Numbered from the stretch's first letter, positions 44,221-52,961 are shown. The stretch: DNA of 64,000 nucleotides from Desulfobacteraceae bacterium (GCA_020633955.1 JACKCP010000004.1:62001-126000); one strand, 5' to 3'. Program-made: numbers and translations. Notes: a model not told the origin generated them from the sequence alone.

Positions 44221-45294
44221 TTACAGTAATTTTAGAAAGGTTTTTACTCTAAGAAGAGCACTTTCAAAGTCAAAATTTTTTGCAAATATTTTAATCTCAT
44301 TTAGTACTTTTCTGTGGTTCTCGTTTAGGGCTGATTTACCAATATCTTTTATTATTTGTTCGGCATCGATGATCTTTTTCTGTTTTAAGGCTGTTGCAAG
44401 CATTAAAAGATTTTTTTTAAGAATTTGTGGCGATATTTTTTGGTCTAGATGATTTTGCATCTCAGGGATTTGATTAAGCTCCGATGACAATATGACTTCT
44501 ATTGCTGCCATTGTTTTAATAAAATAGGCTTCAAGAACATCAATTTTTTCCTTATTTACTGAAGCCGGGTCTTCTTTAAGCCGGTTTTCAATATCCCTTG
44601 CTTCTTTGTTCAGGTTATGGGCGCAGATTTGTGCAGAAACTCCTTTTAAATTATGGATTGCAAACTTAAGATTTTTTATTTCCCCATTTTCAACAAACTC
44701 TTTTATTTTTTCAACATATCCAGTGTAATTTTTATAAAATCTCAAAAGCAGTTTTTTGAAAATGTTGAAATCATTGCCAACATAAAAAATACCTTTTTCA
44801 ATATCTATTTCTTCCTGCTCTTTTGAATGATCAAGATCCTGATCAGAAATTAAATCTCTTGATCCGGGCTCCTGTGAATTCCTGTTTGAATAGTTTGGAT
44901 TGATGATTGAATCTTCAACTACTTTAATCAATGCTTCAGGAGATGCTGGCTTTGCAATGTAGCTGTTTATTCCTGCTCTGAAAATTGAGTTCACTTCGTT
45001 TGAACTTTCGTTACCGGTCAGGGCTATGATAGGTATGGATTTTATTTTACTTATAGTTGAATTCCTTATTTCTGCAGCAGTTTCAATCCCATTTAATTCC
45101 GGCATATTAATATCAAGAATTACGAGGTCAAATTCATAGCTTGAGTCTGACAATAAAGATAATACCTGTCTGCCGTTTTCAGCAGTTGTAACAGTAAGGT
45201 CAAAATTTTCCAGAATTATTTTTACCATTTCCCTGTTTATTGGATTGTCGTCTGCAAGGAGAATGTGTTTGTCTTTAAGCATGTTTTCCGTCAA
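44221..45294 (-). CDS. Receiver-HPt signalling protein
   Basis: 357 residues. The receiver (1-125) has LLADDNPINREM and phospho-Asp in LVILDINMPELNG and is intact. A charged linker leads to an HPt domain at about 175-270 with FAIHNLKGVSAQ, whose His accepts phosphate. A further 80-residue helical segment follows. Such proteins pass phosphate in multistep relays with hybrid kinases; no kinase is adjacent. The start is TTG 45294 with GGAG at 8 bases; ATG 45282 is a nearly equal alternative. Confidence 0.85.
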   Translation of the reverse strand: MTENMLKDKHILLADDNPINREMVKIILENFDLTVTTAENGRQVLSLLSDSSYEFDLVILDINMPELNGIETAAEIRNSTISKIKSIPIIALTGNESSNEVNSIFRAGINSYIAKPASPEALIKVVEDSIINPNYSNRNSQEPGSRDLISDQDLDHSKEQEEIDIEKGIFYVGNDFNIFKKLLLRFYKNYTGYVEKIKEFVENGEIKNLKFAIHNLKGVSAQICAHNLNKEARDIENRLKEDPASVNKEKIDVLEAYFIKTMAAIEVILSSELNQIPEMQNHLDQKISPQILKKNLLMLATALKQKKIIDAEQIIKDIGKSALNENHRKVLNEIKIFAKNFDFESALLRVKTFLKLL

Positions 45295-45426
45295 CGTGTT
45301 TTCTCCGGAAATTAAGTTGAGATTAAAAAAATGACTTTTTCTGATTATGTGATTAAGTTATTGGATGAATGGCTTAATCTTAATCGGAAATTCAACTTTT
45401 TATCATTATTTATGATTAAAACTAAA

Positions 45427-45607
45427 AAATCAAGGTAACTGTTCAGTTTAAATTGTAACAGCTGCTGCATTATTTCTGAGCCTGATTTTTGATTAAGCTC
45501 CCAAAAGGAGGTATATAACTATCTCCTGAAACCAGCTCAGAAAAGTAAAGCATGCGTCACTTAACTGGCTTTTTTGTCAGCTGTAAGCTGAATAGTTACA
45601 AATCAAT
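45427..45607. repeat. R2 element (IS66-like MITE), long copy
   Basis: Element 45435-45599 with termini GTAACTGTTCAGTTTAAAT and, inverted, GTAACTATTCAGCTTACAG. Flanks AAATCAAG (45427-45434) and AAATCAAT (45600-45607) match at 7 of 8 bases. The interior matches the copy at 52498-52660 read in the opposite direction. Confidence 0.85.
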
Positions 45608-45710
45608 CAAGATAAAAGCTCTTGAGAACAAAAATGCTGCTTTTTTAATACTTCCAAACCTTTTTAATGATTTATCAGTATTTGTTTTTTTTTGTAAAGA
45701 GGAATTATTC

Positions 45711-45840
45711 AGTGATTGGCTTAAAATTGGAAATTTTTTTATCATTTACGGGAAATGAAAAATTTAACCATCAAAATCAACAGGTATCCTGATGGTTAAA
45801 TTTTTCACTTGGACAGAGTAAAAAACATGTTTCTTTGAAA
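45711..45840 (+). repeat. R1 palindromic element
   Basis: Left end AGTGATTGGCTTAAAATTGG, then AAAAATTTAACCATCAAAAT and GGTATCCTGATGGTTAAAT in the centre, right arm ending near 45840. It stops 19 bases before the stop codon of the convergent HD-GYP gene. Confidence 0.75.
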
Positions 45841-45858
45841 GATAGTATTTTTTGTTTT

Positions 45859-46986
45859 TCAGTTAAAGCTTGAACTTACACATTCGCTTTTGCTGAAATC
45901 TGCAAATTTCATTGAAATATTTTTGAATTCATCACTTACTGAAATGAATGTATCTGTAATGTCAGGGTCGAAATGAATTCCTTTCAGCTGTTTCATGAGC
46001 TTTACTGATTTGTCGTGGGAAAATGCAGGCTTGTAAACTCTCTTGCTGATCATGGCGTCATATACATCTGCAATTGCCATCAATCTTCCAGACAATGGAA
46101 TTTTTTTACCTTTAAGCCCCTGGGGGTAGCCTGAACCATCCCATTTTTCCTGGTGTGTAAATGCTATTTCCTGGGCTGTTTCAAGGAATGGATTATCGCC
46201 AAGTTTTCCTTCTGCCTTTTTTACCGCATCTCTTCCAAGAGTAGTATGGGTTTTCATTACTTCATATTCTTTTGTTGTTAACGGCCCTTTTTTGGTAAGT
46301 ATTTTGTCTGGGATTCCAATTTTACCTATGTCGTGAAGAGGAGCAGCCTTATGGAGAAGCTTGATGTAATTGTCGCTGAGCACATCTCTGAATTTGTTTT
46401 TTCTTTTTAGTTCAGATGCAATAAGTTTTATGTATTCGCTGGTCCTTTTCAAGTGTCCGGCTGTTTCTGCATCTCTGCATTCTGTGAGAGCTGACAGAAC
46501 TTCAGCTATTGTTTCACGTGTCAGAGCCAGCTCCTTGTTGTTTTCCATTAGTTTGTTTTTTAAAAGTTTGTTCTGTTTAATAAGATTTTGTTTTTCAAGA
46601 TGGGCTTCAATGTGTTTTTTTAGTCTCAGTCTGATTTCTTCAGGCTCAAATGGTAAAATGATATAATCGCTTGCTCCAAGTTCAAAGGCTTTTGTTTTGT
46701 TTTCAAATGTATTTAAAACTGATAAAAAGATGAATGGAATTTTTGCTGTTTCTTTGTTTGCTTTTATTTTTTTGCATAGCTTAAAGGAGGTTGGATCATC
46801 AAAACTTGTTTCCGAAACAATAATATCTGGTTTTGTGTTTTCCATGAATTTGAGTGCATTTTCAGGTGAAAGTGTTTTAAGGAAAACATTGGATTCTGCC
46901 ATTGATTCCTTTATTATGTCACTGAATCCTGGCGAATTTTCAATTATGAGTATAAGCACTTTTATTTTGTTGCACAAAAAGAGCAT
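45859..46986 (-). CDS. HD-GYP c-di-GMP phosphodiesterase with a degenerate receiver domain
   Basis: 375 residues. The receiver-like domain (10-130) has lost the acidic pocket (LIIENSPG) and has Glu59 in place of the phospho-Asp (DIIVSETSF), so control by phosphorylation is unlikely. After a coiled-coil linker the HD-GYP domain carries HDIGKIGIPD (near 218), THTTLG, THQEKWDGSGYPQGL and DVYDAM, the full set for hydrolysing c-di-GMP to pGpG or GMP. AAGG precedes ATG 46986. It lies divergent from the carboxyltransferase operon. Confidence 0.92.
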   Translation of the reverse strand: MLFLCNKIKVLILIIENSPGFSDIIKESMAESNVFLKTLSPENALKFMENTKPDIIVSETSFDDPTSFKLCKKIKANKETAKIPFIFLSVLNTFENKTKAFELGASDYIILPFEPEEIRLRLKKHIEAHLEKQNLIKQNKLLKNKLMENNKELALTRETIAEVLSALTECRDAETAGHLKRTSEYIKLIASELKRKNKFRDVLSDNYIKLLHKAAPLHDIGKIGIPDKILTKKGPLTTKEYEVMKTHTTLGRDAVKKAEGKLGDNPFLETAQEIAFTHQEKWDGSGYPQGLKGKKIPLSGRLMAIADVYDAMISKRVYKPAFSHDKSVKLMKQLKGIHFDPDITDTFISVSDEFKNISMKFADFSKSECVSSSFN

Positions 46987-47122
46987 GATTTACCTTTATG
47001 AATTATGATTTATGATTTGGAAAACGTTTATATTTAAATATAGAGTCTTCTTATAGCAAAAAAAATGGTGATAAAGCAAATAAAATGTTTAATATGATAA
47101 ACTGTTTTTTAGATCGGCAAAT

Positions 47123-47219
47123 TAGTGGCTGAACAAAAACTGTGTTTTTTGACTATTTTGACGTCAGATTAAATATATCGTCTTCCTTAAATGAACAAGA
47201 ATTCCAGTTTTCTGGCAGT
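47123..47219 (+). repeat. R1 element lacking its centre
   Basis: Left arm TAGTGGCTGAACAAAAACTG through GTCAGATTAAA joins directly to the right arm TCTTCCTTAAATGAACAAGA and TTTTCTGGCAG, losing the conserved core. It occupies a third of the 296-base divergent region 46987-47282, which otherwise has no feature but must hold two promoters. Confidence 0.7.
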
Positions 47220-47282
47220 AAAATTTGGTTTGTTTCGTAGTCTTTAGGCGAAAAAATATATTTTTAAATTGAAAGAGTTAAA

Positions 47283-48758
47283 ATGACTGATGATTTAAAA
47301 ACAAAAAAGCTCACTGCTCTGCAGCGTATGGATTGTTTGTTTGATAAAGGAACTTTCCGCGAAATTGATGTTTTTGTTTCCCACAGATGTACAGATTTTG
47401 GCATGGAAAAGGAAAACATACCGTCTGATGGTGTAATTACAGGTTTTGGGCTTGTTAATGGAAGAAAGATATTTGCCTATGCGCAGGATTTTAAATCCAA
47501 GGGAGGTTCCCTTGGAGAAATGCATGCGAAAAAGATCTGCAAGGTTCTTGATCTTGCAGTTTCAACCGGAAATCCGGTTGTAGGATTTCATGACTCAGGA
47601 GGTGCAAGAATTCAGGAAGGTGTTGATGCTCTGGCAGGATATGGAGAGATTTTTTACAGAAATACCAGAGCCTCAGGAGTCATTCCCCAGATCTGTGCAG
47701 TTATGGGGCCCACTGCCGGAGGTGCAGTATATTCTCCTGCACTGATGGACTTTATCTTTATGGTGAAAGAATCGTCATATATGTTTATAACCGGGCCAGA
47801 TGTAATAAAATCTGTTACAGGAGAGATTATAAGTTCTGAAGAACTTGGAGGTGCAATGACCCACACAGCTGTTTCTGGAGTATCTAATTTCGCATGCGAT
47901 TCAGATTTTGAATGTATTGAGGAAATCAAAAAACTTCTTGATTATATTCCTTCAAATAATCTTGAAACTCCTTTTGTAAAAGAATGCAGCGATGATCCTT
48001 TCAGAGAAACAATTTCACTTGAAACCATAATCCCTGAGAATGAATCATCTCCATATGATATGCGAAAAGTGATTCTTGAGATAGCTGATAATTCTGAGTT
48101 TTTTGAAATCTCCAGAGAGTTTGCGAAAAATATTATTACCGGATTTTTAAGAGTAGGGGGCATATGTGCAGGAATTATTGCTAATCAGCCTGAGTATCTT
48201 GCTGGCTGCCTGGATATAAATGCTTCTGATAAAGCAGCAAGATTTATAAGATTTTGTGATGCTTTTAATATTCCGGTTGTTACAATAGCAGATGTTCCTG
48301 GATTTCTTCCTGGAAAAGATCAGGAATTTGGCGGGATAATCCGTCATGGGGCAAAAATTTTGTGGAGTTATTCAGAGGCAAGCGTGCCAAAAATTCTGCT
48401 TATTACAAGAAAGGCATATGGAGGCGCCTATATTGCAATGTCTTCAAGACATCTTGGGGCTGATATGGTATTTTCCTGGCCAAAGGCTGAAATTGCAGTA
48501 ATGGGAGCTTCAGGAGCTGTTGAAATAATTCATAGAAAATTACTTGCCAATTCACAAAACAGGGATGTATTGAAAAAAAGGCTGGTCGAGGAATACAGGG
48601 AAAAATTTTCCAATCCCTATAAAGCAGCTTCACGGGGATATATAGACTCGGTAATTCGTCCTTTTGAGACAAGGGCTGCTATTTACGAAACCCTGATTTT
48701 TCTTTCTTCAAAGAAAAGTGATTTTCCAGATAAAAAGCATGGAAACATGCCTTTGTAG
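47283..48758 (+). CDS. Biotin-dependent carboxyltransferase subunit (12S / propionyl-CoA carboxylase beta type)
   Basis: 491-residue tandem crotonase-fold carboxyltransferase that moves CO2 between methylmalonyl-CoA/propionyl-CoA and biotin. N-half motifs: FHDSGGARIQEGVDALAGYG and MGPTAGGAVYSPALMDF; C-half: DVPGFLPGKDQEFGGIIRHGAK and KAYGGAYIAMSSRHLGAD. Shorter than typical PccB (510 or more) only at the ends. It is followed by a small protein and a 5S-biotin fusion, as in methylmalonyl-CoA:pyruvate transcarboxylases. No membrane decarboxylase beta subunit and no biotin carboxylase lie nearby, so transcarboxylation rather than sodium pumping is the likelier use (inference). Confidence 0.9.
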   Translation: MTDDLKTKKLTALQRMDCLFDKGTFREIDVFVSHRCTDFGMEKENIPSDGVITGFGLVNGRKIFAYAQDFKSKGGSLGEMHAKKICKVLDLAVSTGNPVVGFHDSGGARIQEGVDALAGYGEIFYRNTRASGVIPQICAVMGPTAGGAVYSPALMDFIFMVKESSYMFITGPDVIKSVTGEIISSEELGGAMTHTAVSGVSNFACDSDFECIEEIKKLLDYIPSNNLETPFVKECSDDPFRETISLETIIPENESSPYDMRKVILEIADNSEFFEISREFAKNIITGFLRVGGICAGIIANQPEYLAGCLDINASDKAARFIRFCDAFNIPVVTIADVPGFLPGKDQEFGGIIRHGAKILWSYSEASVPKILLITRKAYGGAYIAMSSRHLGADMVFSWPKAEIAVMGASGAVEIIHRKLLANSQNRDVLKKRLVEEYREKFSNPYKAASRGYIDSVIRPFETRAAIYETLIFLSSKKSDFPDKKHGNMPL

Positions 48759-48766
48759 GAGGGCGG

Positions 48767-48973
48767 ATGAATAAAAATGAAAAGGCTGCGATTGCAGCTG
48801 TTATTGCATATATGGAATTTGAGAGTGAAGCTGAAAATTTTATAAAGCTGAAAAAAAATGCCTATCAATCATTTTTTCCAGGTGGAAGTGACATCTGGCA
48901 GAGCAGTGGAGTTAGAAATATTATGACAGGCAGAAGAATTCTTGATGTAAAAAGAAAAACAGGCTTAAACTGA
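48767..48973 (+). CDS. Small acyl-CoA carboxylase epsilon/OadG-like protein
   Basis: 68 residues, starting MNKNEKAAIAAVIAYMEFES and ending in WQSSGVRNIMTGRRILDVKR. The amphipathic helix followed by a W-x-x-(S/A)-G-x-R segment resembles short subunits encoded after 12S genes in transcarboxylase and methylmalonyl-CoA decarboxylase loci, but it lacks the membrane helix of OadG. GGAGGG precedes the ATG and it starts 8 bases after the 12S stop, so it is a genuine gene. An R1 element begins within its stop region. Confidence 0.6.
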   Translation: MNKNEKAAIAAVIAYMEFESEAENFIKLKKNAYQSFFPGGSDIWQSSGVRNIMTGRRILDVKRKTGLN

Positions 48974-49097
48974 TTGGCATGAAACTGGAATTTTTTGTTC
49001 ATTTATGGGAGATGAAAAATTTAACATCAGAGTATTTTTTTGATTTAATTTTGAAAAATCCGACTCAATTGGAAAAAACAGTTTTGTTTTCTGTCAA
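48970..49097 (-). repeat. R1 palindromic element (inverted orientation)
   Basis: CTGATTGGCATGAAACTGGA, TTTTTTGTTCATTTATGG, then AGAGTATTTTTTTGATTTAA and the far arm ending TTTTGTTTTCTGTCAATG. It overlaps the stop codon of the small upstream gene and lies inside the carboxyltransferase operon, 34 bases before the 5S gene. Confidence 0.7.
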
Positions 49098-49130
49098 TGA
49101 AATTTATTTGAAGAAACAGGTGAATTTATT

Positions 49131-51083
49131 ATGAATCATATTGAAATTTGCGATTCAACCTTAACTGATGGTTTTCAGCTTTTATTTTCGGCAATGGGAA
49201 GAACCCCTGATATGGTTCTTATGGCAAGGCTTCTTGATGAAGCCGGTTACAGTAGCGTTGAAATTTCTGGCAATGCTTCCTTTGACGTTCCCCACAGGCA
49301 TCTGAATGAAGATCCATGGGAAAGGATAAGGCTTCTTGTAAGAGCTTTGCGGAAAACAAAGGTTTCAATGGTTTTAAGGGGGAGGGGGCTTGTCGGCTAC
49401 TATCCCTGTCCCGAAGATGTTGTAAATGCCTTCATAGAAAGGGTCTGTGCTAATAAAATAAATATTGTAAAACTGTTTGACCCTTTAAATGACATGGAAA
49501 ATCTTTATTCAATGGCAGAAAAGATAAAGTCTGAAGGTCTTTCTCTCCAGGGAGGTCTGCATTACAGCCTTACTTCATCGGGAGGGTTTTTAAATGAAAC
49601 AGTCTATAACTTCAACTATTACCTTGAAAAAGCTTTGAAATTTGAAGATATGGGTGCTGACAGTCTTTGCATAAAAGACAGTATTGGAATAATGACTCCC
49701 TTTGACTGCTTTGAACTTGTTTCAAGGTTAAGGGATAAAATAAGTCTTCCTATATTTGTTCACACAAGATGCAGCTCTGGAATGGGGCAGATGACACTTC
49801 TGAAGGCCTGTGAAGCCGGTGCCAGAGGGGTGGATACATGTATTTCTGTTTTAGGGGGAAGGAATTCTCTTCCTGCTGCCGAACCACTTGTAAAGTCACT
49901 TTCAAGCCAGTTTGGTCAGGTAAGTCCTGATTTGAAAAAACTTGATGAAACCTGTGATTTTGTTGAAGATGAAATTCTTCCAAAATACAGGTTTTATATG
50001 AATGAGGAAAGGGTTTCTCTTGTTGATTCCAGAATTCTTACTGAAGGAATTTCTAAAAAAATAATCTCTTTTATGAAGTTAAGGCTCAAAGAGGCTTCAA
50101 ATGATAAAAAGCTTTGGGAAGCAGTTGAGAAAATACCTGCAATAAGAAAAGACACGGGACAGATCCCTTTTGTAAGTCCGGCTTCTTATCTGATTGCACT
50201 TCAGGCTTTAAATAATACAGTCCATGATGAAGAAGATGGAGAATACAAGGTTATTGCTGAACAGATTTCAGAGCTTGTAAATGGCAGCTTTGGTAAAACG
50301 CCAAGGGATATTTCCCCAAAGCTTAAAGCTAGAGTAGAGGATCTTTATCCTGAAACCAGTGACAATTTTGAAAAGAAAGTTTTAAATCTTACAGAGGCTG
50401 CAAAAAACATCAGAGGGCTTGCCGCAGATATTGAAGATGAGCTTATTTACGCCATTTTTCCAAAAACAGGCAAAAAATTTCTGAAATGGAAATACCATCG
50501 GGAAGAACCGCCTAAAGAGTCTGTACCTCTTTCTTTGCGGGAAGCAAAGGAACGCCTTGACAAGTTAAGACGAATAAAAGAAGGAAGATCCTTTGATGAG
50601 GAAATAAGAGAAGTTCCCAAAAAAGGGCCAAAAACAAGAACCTTCAATGTCTTTGTGGGAGATGAGTATTATGAAGTGGCAGTAGATCCGGGAAGTCATC
50701 CTTTTATTTCCTACTCTTCTTCAATGGCATCTGACCCACAGGTTGAAATGGAAAAATCAGACAAGCCTTTCAAAAAACCTGTGAGGGAAATTGAAATAAA
50801 GGATATTCCAAGAAAAAAAAGCCTTGATATAAAAACTGATATAAAAGAAGATTCGGATTTTATTTTTGTAAAGGCTCCAATGCCCGGCTCCATAGTGTCA
50901 CTAAGAAAAAAAGAAGGTGAGCATGTAAGAGAAGGGGAAGTGATTCTTGTTCTTGAAGCAATGAAAATGGAGAACCCTTTAACATCTCCTGTAGAAGGAA
51001 TAATAACAGAGGTAAGGTGTAAGGGGGGAGATCAGGTACCAAAGGATTTTATACTTTGTGTTATTGATAAAAATAAACCTTAA
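49131..51083 (+). CDS. Carboxyltransferase 5S-like domain fused to biotin carrier domain (PycB/OadA-like), divergent active site
   Basis: 650 residues. Residues 1-290 form the TIM barrel of pyruvate carboxylase/5S proteins (LNEDPWERIR, MVLRGRGLVGY, VKLFDPLND, carboxyl-Lys region CIKDSIGIMTP). Next come the conserved PYC_OADA-type domain to about 460, a linker, and a C-terminal biotinyl domain with EAMKMEN near residue 618. Two usual active-site residues differ: the L-R-D motif reads DSTLTDGFQ (Arg to Thr) and the metal-ligand HxH reads VHTRCSSG (second His to Arg). The biotin-accepting end is intact; the acceptor chemistry may differ from pyruvate/oxaloacetate. It follows 12S and the epsilon-like gene. 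Confidence 0.85.
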   Translation: MNHIEICDSTLTDGFQLLFSAMGRTPDMVLMARLLDEAGYSSVEISGNASFDVPHRHLNEDPWERIRLLVRALRKTKVSMVLRGRGLVGYYPCPEDVVNAFIERVCANKINIVKLFDPLNDMENLYSMAEKIKSEGLSLQGGLHYSLTSSGGFLNETVYNFNYYLEKALKFEDMGADSLCIKDSIGIMTPFDCFELVSRLRDKISLPIFVHTRCSSGMGQMTLLKACEAGARGVDTCISVLGGRNSLPAAEPLVKSLSSQFGQVSPDLKKLDETCDFVEDEILPKYRFYMNEERVSLVDSRILTEGISKKIISFMKLRLKEASNDKKLWEAVEKIPAIRKDTGQIPFVSPASYLIALQALNNTVHDEEDGEYKVIAEQISELVNGSFGKTPRDISPKLKARVEDLYPETSDNFEKKVLNLTEAAKNIRGLAADIEDELIYAIFPKTGKKFLKWKYHREEPPKESVPLSLREAKERLDKLRRIKEGRSFDEEIREVPKKGPKTRTFNVFVGDEYYEVAVDPGSHPFISYSSSMASDPQVEMEKSDKPFKKPVREIEIKDIPRKKSLDIKTDIKEDSDFIFVKAPMPGSIVSLRKKEGEHVREGEVILVLEAMKMENPLTSPVEGIITEVRCKGGDQVPKDFILCVIDKNKP

Positions 51084-51089
51084 ATTTAA

Positions 51090-51121
51090 CAGTTAAGCTT
51101 TAGGCTTAACTGGATCTTTTT
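51090..51121 (+). terminator. Terminator after the carboxyltransferase operon
   Basis: Perfect 9-bp stem CAGTTAAGC (51090-51098) / GCTTAACTG (51104-51112), loop TTTAG, then GATCTTTTTC. It lies 6 bases after the stop. Confidence 0.85.
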
Positions 51122-51209
51122 CATAAAGCCAGGTCTATTATCCAAAGCTTGAGTTCAGTAATTGTTGAGTGTTTTTCTGGTTTTTTTTTAATAAACTGCT
51201 TAAATATTC

Positions 51210-51350
51210 AGTTGCTGGCCGAAAATGAAAACTTTTTGTTAAGTTAAAGGAAGATGAAAATTTTACCTTCATGATACATTGAGTATCTTGAGGATTAAAC
51301 TTTGAATACGACTTTAAAATGTACAAAAAAGACCGTTCCCTTTGCAGCTG
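51210..51350 (-). repeat. R1 palindromic element (inverted orientation)
   Basis: AGTTGCTGGCCGAAAATG, AGATGAAAATTTTACCTTCA, GATACATTGAGTATCTTGAG and the far arm GTACAAAAAAGACCGTTC. Reverse complement of the 52217-52363 copy over most of its length. Confidence 0.8.
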
Positions 51351-51404
51351 TTTGGGAGAAACAGGCTTGAACTTTTCAAGTCATAAGTGAATCCCTGTCT
51401 ATTT

Positions 51405-51524
51405 AGCCTGAATTGAGCGATTCTCAAGTCTGGTGCATATAACGGCAAATTGTATCAGGCTATGCTTTTGATATGCGTTATTCAATTTAACGCATAAGAT
51501 GTGGCAAAATATGAAATTCAATTT
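51405..51524 (+). repeat. R3 element, shortened copy
   Basis: Begins CCTGAATTGAGCGATTCTCA, continues with hairpin 1 (GCAAATTGTATCAGGCTATG and CAATTTAACGCATAAGATGT), then jumps to AAATATGAAATTCAATTTAT, so hairpin 2 is missing. The remaining 51525-51786 has no gene; 51604-51650 includes isolated R1/R2-like end sequences. Confidence 0.75.
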
Positions 51525-51786
51525 ATATATTGATTGAACAAGACGAGGATTTTTTGTTTCCTTGAAGGAAAAATAAGAATTTAAAATTAATACAGAAATG
51601 GATAAAATGACTGTTATCATTCAGTAAGTGATTATCTTCAGATCATATTGTTCAGGCAAAAAAAAATTTACTAAAAGAATTAGTGATTTGCTTTTGAGCC
51701 TAATCTCTAGTATAAAAAAATAATTGAGATAATATTTGTGATAAACTGATTGTTTTTCTGAATGCTGTTTGGTCGGGATATAAAAA

Positions 51787-52155
51787 ATGACAGATAAAAA
51801 ACCAGAAAGAAGAAAATCCGCAAGGGTATATCTTAAACCTGATATTGCAACAGCCCTTCTAAAGTCTGAAAAATTTTCAACTGAGATATTTGCAAAAATT
51901 TTAAATGTCAGTCAGGGAGGATTCGGCCTTGGCATACAAAGGCAGGATGGCATTAAAATAGTGCCTGGCGACAGTTTTGTGATTGAAGATATTCTTGGGA
52001 GAAAAGAACTTAGAAACGATAAAAAAATTACTATTTCAGTCAGGTGGGTTCTTGATTATCATGGAATGGGAAGTCTTGGAGCTGGATGCTGTTTTAAGGA
52101 GGTGGACAGCCTCTACATGGAAAAAATCACCAAATTTATTGAAGATAATATATAG
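51787..52155 (+). CDS. PilZ-domain c-di-GMP receptor protein
   Basis: 122 residues, a single PilZ domain. The c-di-GMP-binding signature is present: Arg-rich ERRKSARVYL at residue 7 (RxxxR) and NVSQGGFGL near 42 (D/N-x-S-x-x-G). The C-terminal strand GSLGAGCCFKEVD is typical. Standing alone among repeats, it could act as an adaptor for motility or surface output. Regulation not evident. Confidence 0.85.
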   Translation: MTDKKPERRKSARVYLKPDIATALLKSEKFSTEIFAKILNVSQGGFGLGIQRQDGIKIVPGDSFVIEDILGRKELRNDKKITISVRWVLDYHGMGSLGAGCCFKEVDSLYMEKITKFIEDNI

Positions 52156-52216
52156 TCGCCGTTTATTCATCATGATAAATGACTTTTGATTATTAAATCC
52201 TTTTGGATGAAGCTAA

Positions 52217-52363
52217 AATAGCGGCTGAATGAAGACTGCCTTTTTTGTACATTTTTAAGTGAAATTCAAAATTTAGTCCTCAAAATACTCAATGTATCCT
52301 GAAGGTTAAATTCTTATCTTCCTTGAACTTAACAAAAGATTCTTGTTTTCGTCCAATCACTAA
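52217..52363 (+). repeat. R1 palindromic element, best-preserved copy
   Basis: About 147 bp. Left arm TAGCGGCTGAATGAAGACTG, TTTTTTGTACA, AAAATTTAGTCCTCAAAATA; right arm GTATCCTGAAGGTTAAAT, TTCCTTGAACTTAACAAAAG, TTTTCGTCCAATCACTA. The right arm is approximately the reverse complement of the left, so the transcript could fold into one long hairpin. Confidence 0.9.
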
Positions 52364-52489
52364 ATATTTTTCTGTATTCCATGTAATTACAGGTCAGGCA
52401 GTTAAAATTAAGGTATGTTTTTTTGCTCTAACTGCTTTAATTTACATTTAATTCATCTTAAATTCTTGAAAAGTTTAATCAATATCTGA

Positions 52490-52668
52490 ATTTTATTGTA
52501 ACAATTCAGCTGAAAACTGGGAAAAAAGCCAGCCCTCTGGCAGAGGCTGTTTTTTTAGAGGCAGTTCCTAGAGATGTTTTATTATCTGCAGGCTTGAGCT
52601 TAAGGGAGAATTGGGCTCAGAAAAAATGGGCAGCTGTTCCGGTTTAAAATGGAAATTAACAATTTATT
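52490..52668. repeat. R2 element (IS66-like MITE)
   Basis: Element 52498-52660 with left end GTAACAATTCAGCTGAAAAC. Its interior (GGGAAAAAAGCCAG and, inverted, GAACAGCTGCCCATTTTTTC) matches the 45435-45599 copy in reverse. Flanks ATTTTATT and AATTTATT agree at 7 of 8 positions. Confidence 0.8.
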
Positions 52669-52706
52669 TTGTATTGACACTCTTTTATTCTGATTGCATA
52701 CATGTA

Positions 52707-52846
52707 TCTGATGGCTGAACGAAAATGGTCTTTTTTGTTCATTTTTAATTCAGATTTAAAATTTAATCCTCAAAATACCTGGGTATCTTAAAAGGTTATT
52801 TTTTTATCTGAGCGGACAAAAATTTTGTTTGCCTGCAATCACTGAT
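52707..52846 (+). repeat. R1 palindromic element
   Basis: GATGGCTGAACGAAAATGGT, TTTTTTGTTCATTTTTAATT, AAAATTTAATCCTCAAAATA, right end GTTTGCCTGCAATCACTGA. Confidence 0.85.
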
Positions 52847-52961
52847 TTGATCAATTTTTATAATTGGCCCATATATTGTCATGATTGCAGTTTTATTTTT
52901 TGGTAATGAGTGGATCACTAACTGATTTTAAGGTCATTTGATAATTTATCTGGAGGTTTTT

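Larger units (their letters stand above)
45295..45858. other. Intergenic region carrying R2 and R1 elements
   Basis: 564 bases without a gene: R2 at 45435-45599 and R1 at 45711-45840, both described separately. Short open frames here are accounted for by the repeats. Confidence 0.65.
52156..52961. other. 806-base repeat-rich intergenic region
   Basis: No gene. Contains R1 (52217-52363), R2 (52498-52660) and another R1 (52707-52846) in succession; the last 100 bases before the small membrane protein gene are unique. Confidence 0.7.

Noticed and set aside
45552..45758. 68-codon plus-strand frame
   Set aside because: Covers the end of an R2 element and the start of an R1 element; not conserved coding sequence.
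51399..51620. 73-codon minus-strand frame
   Set aside because: It runs across an R3 copy and is explained by that repeat.
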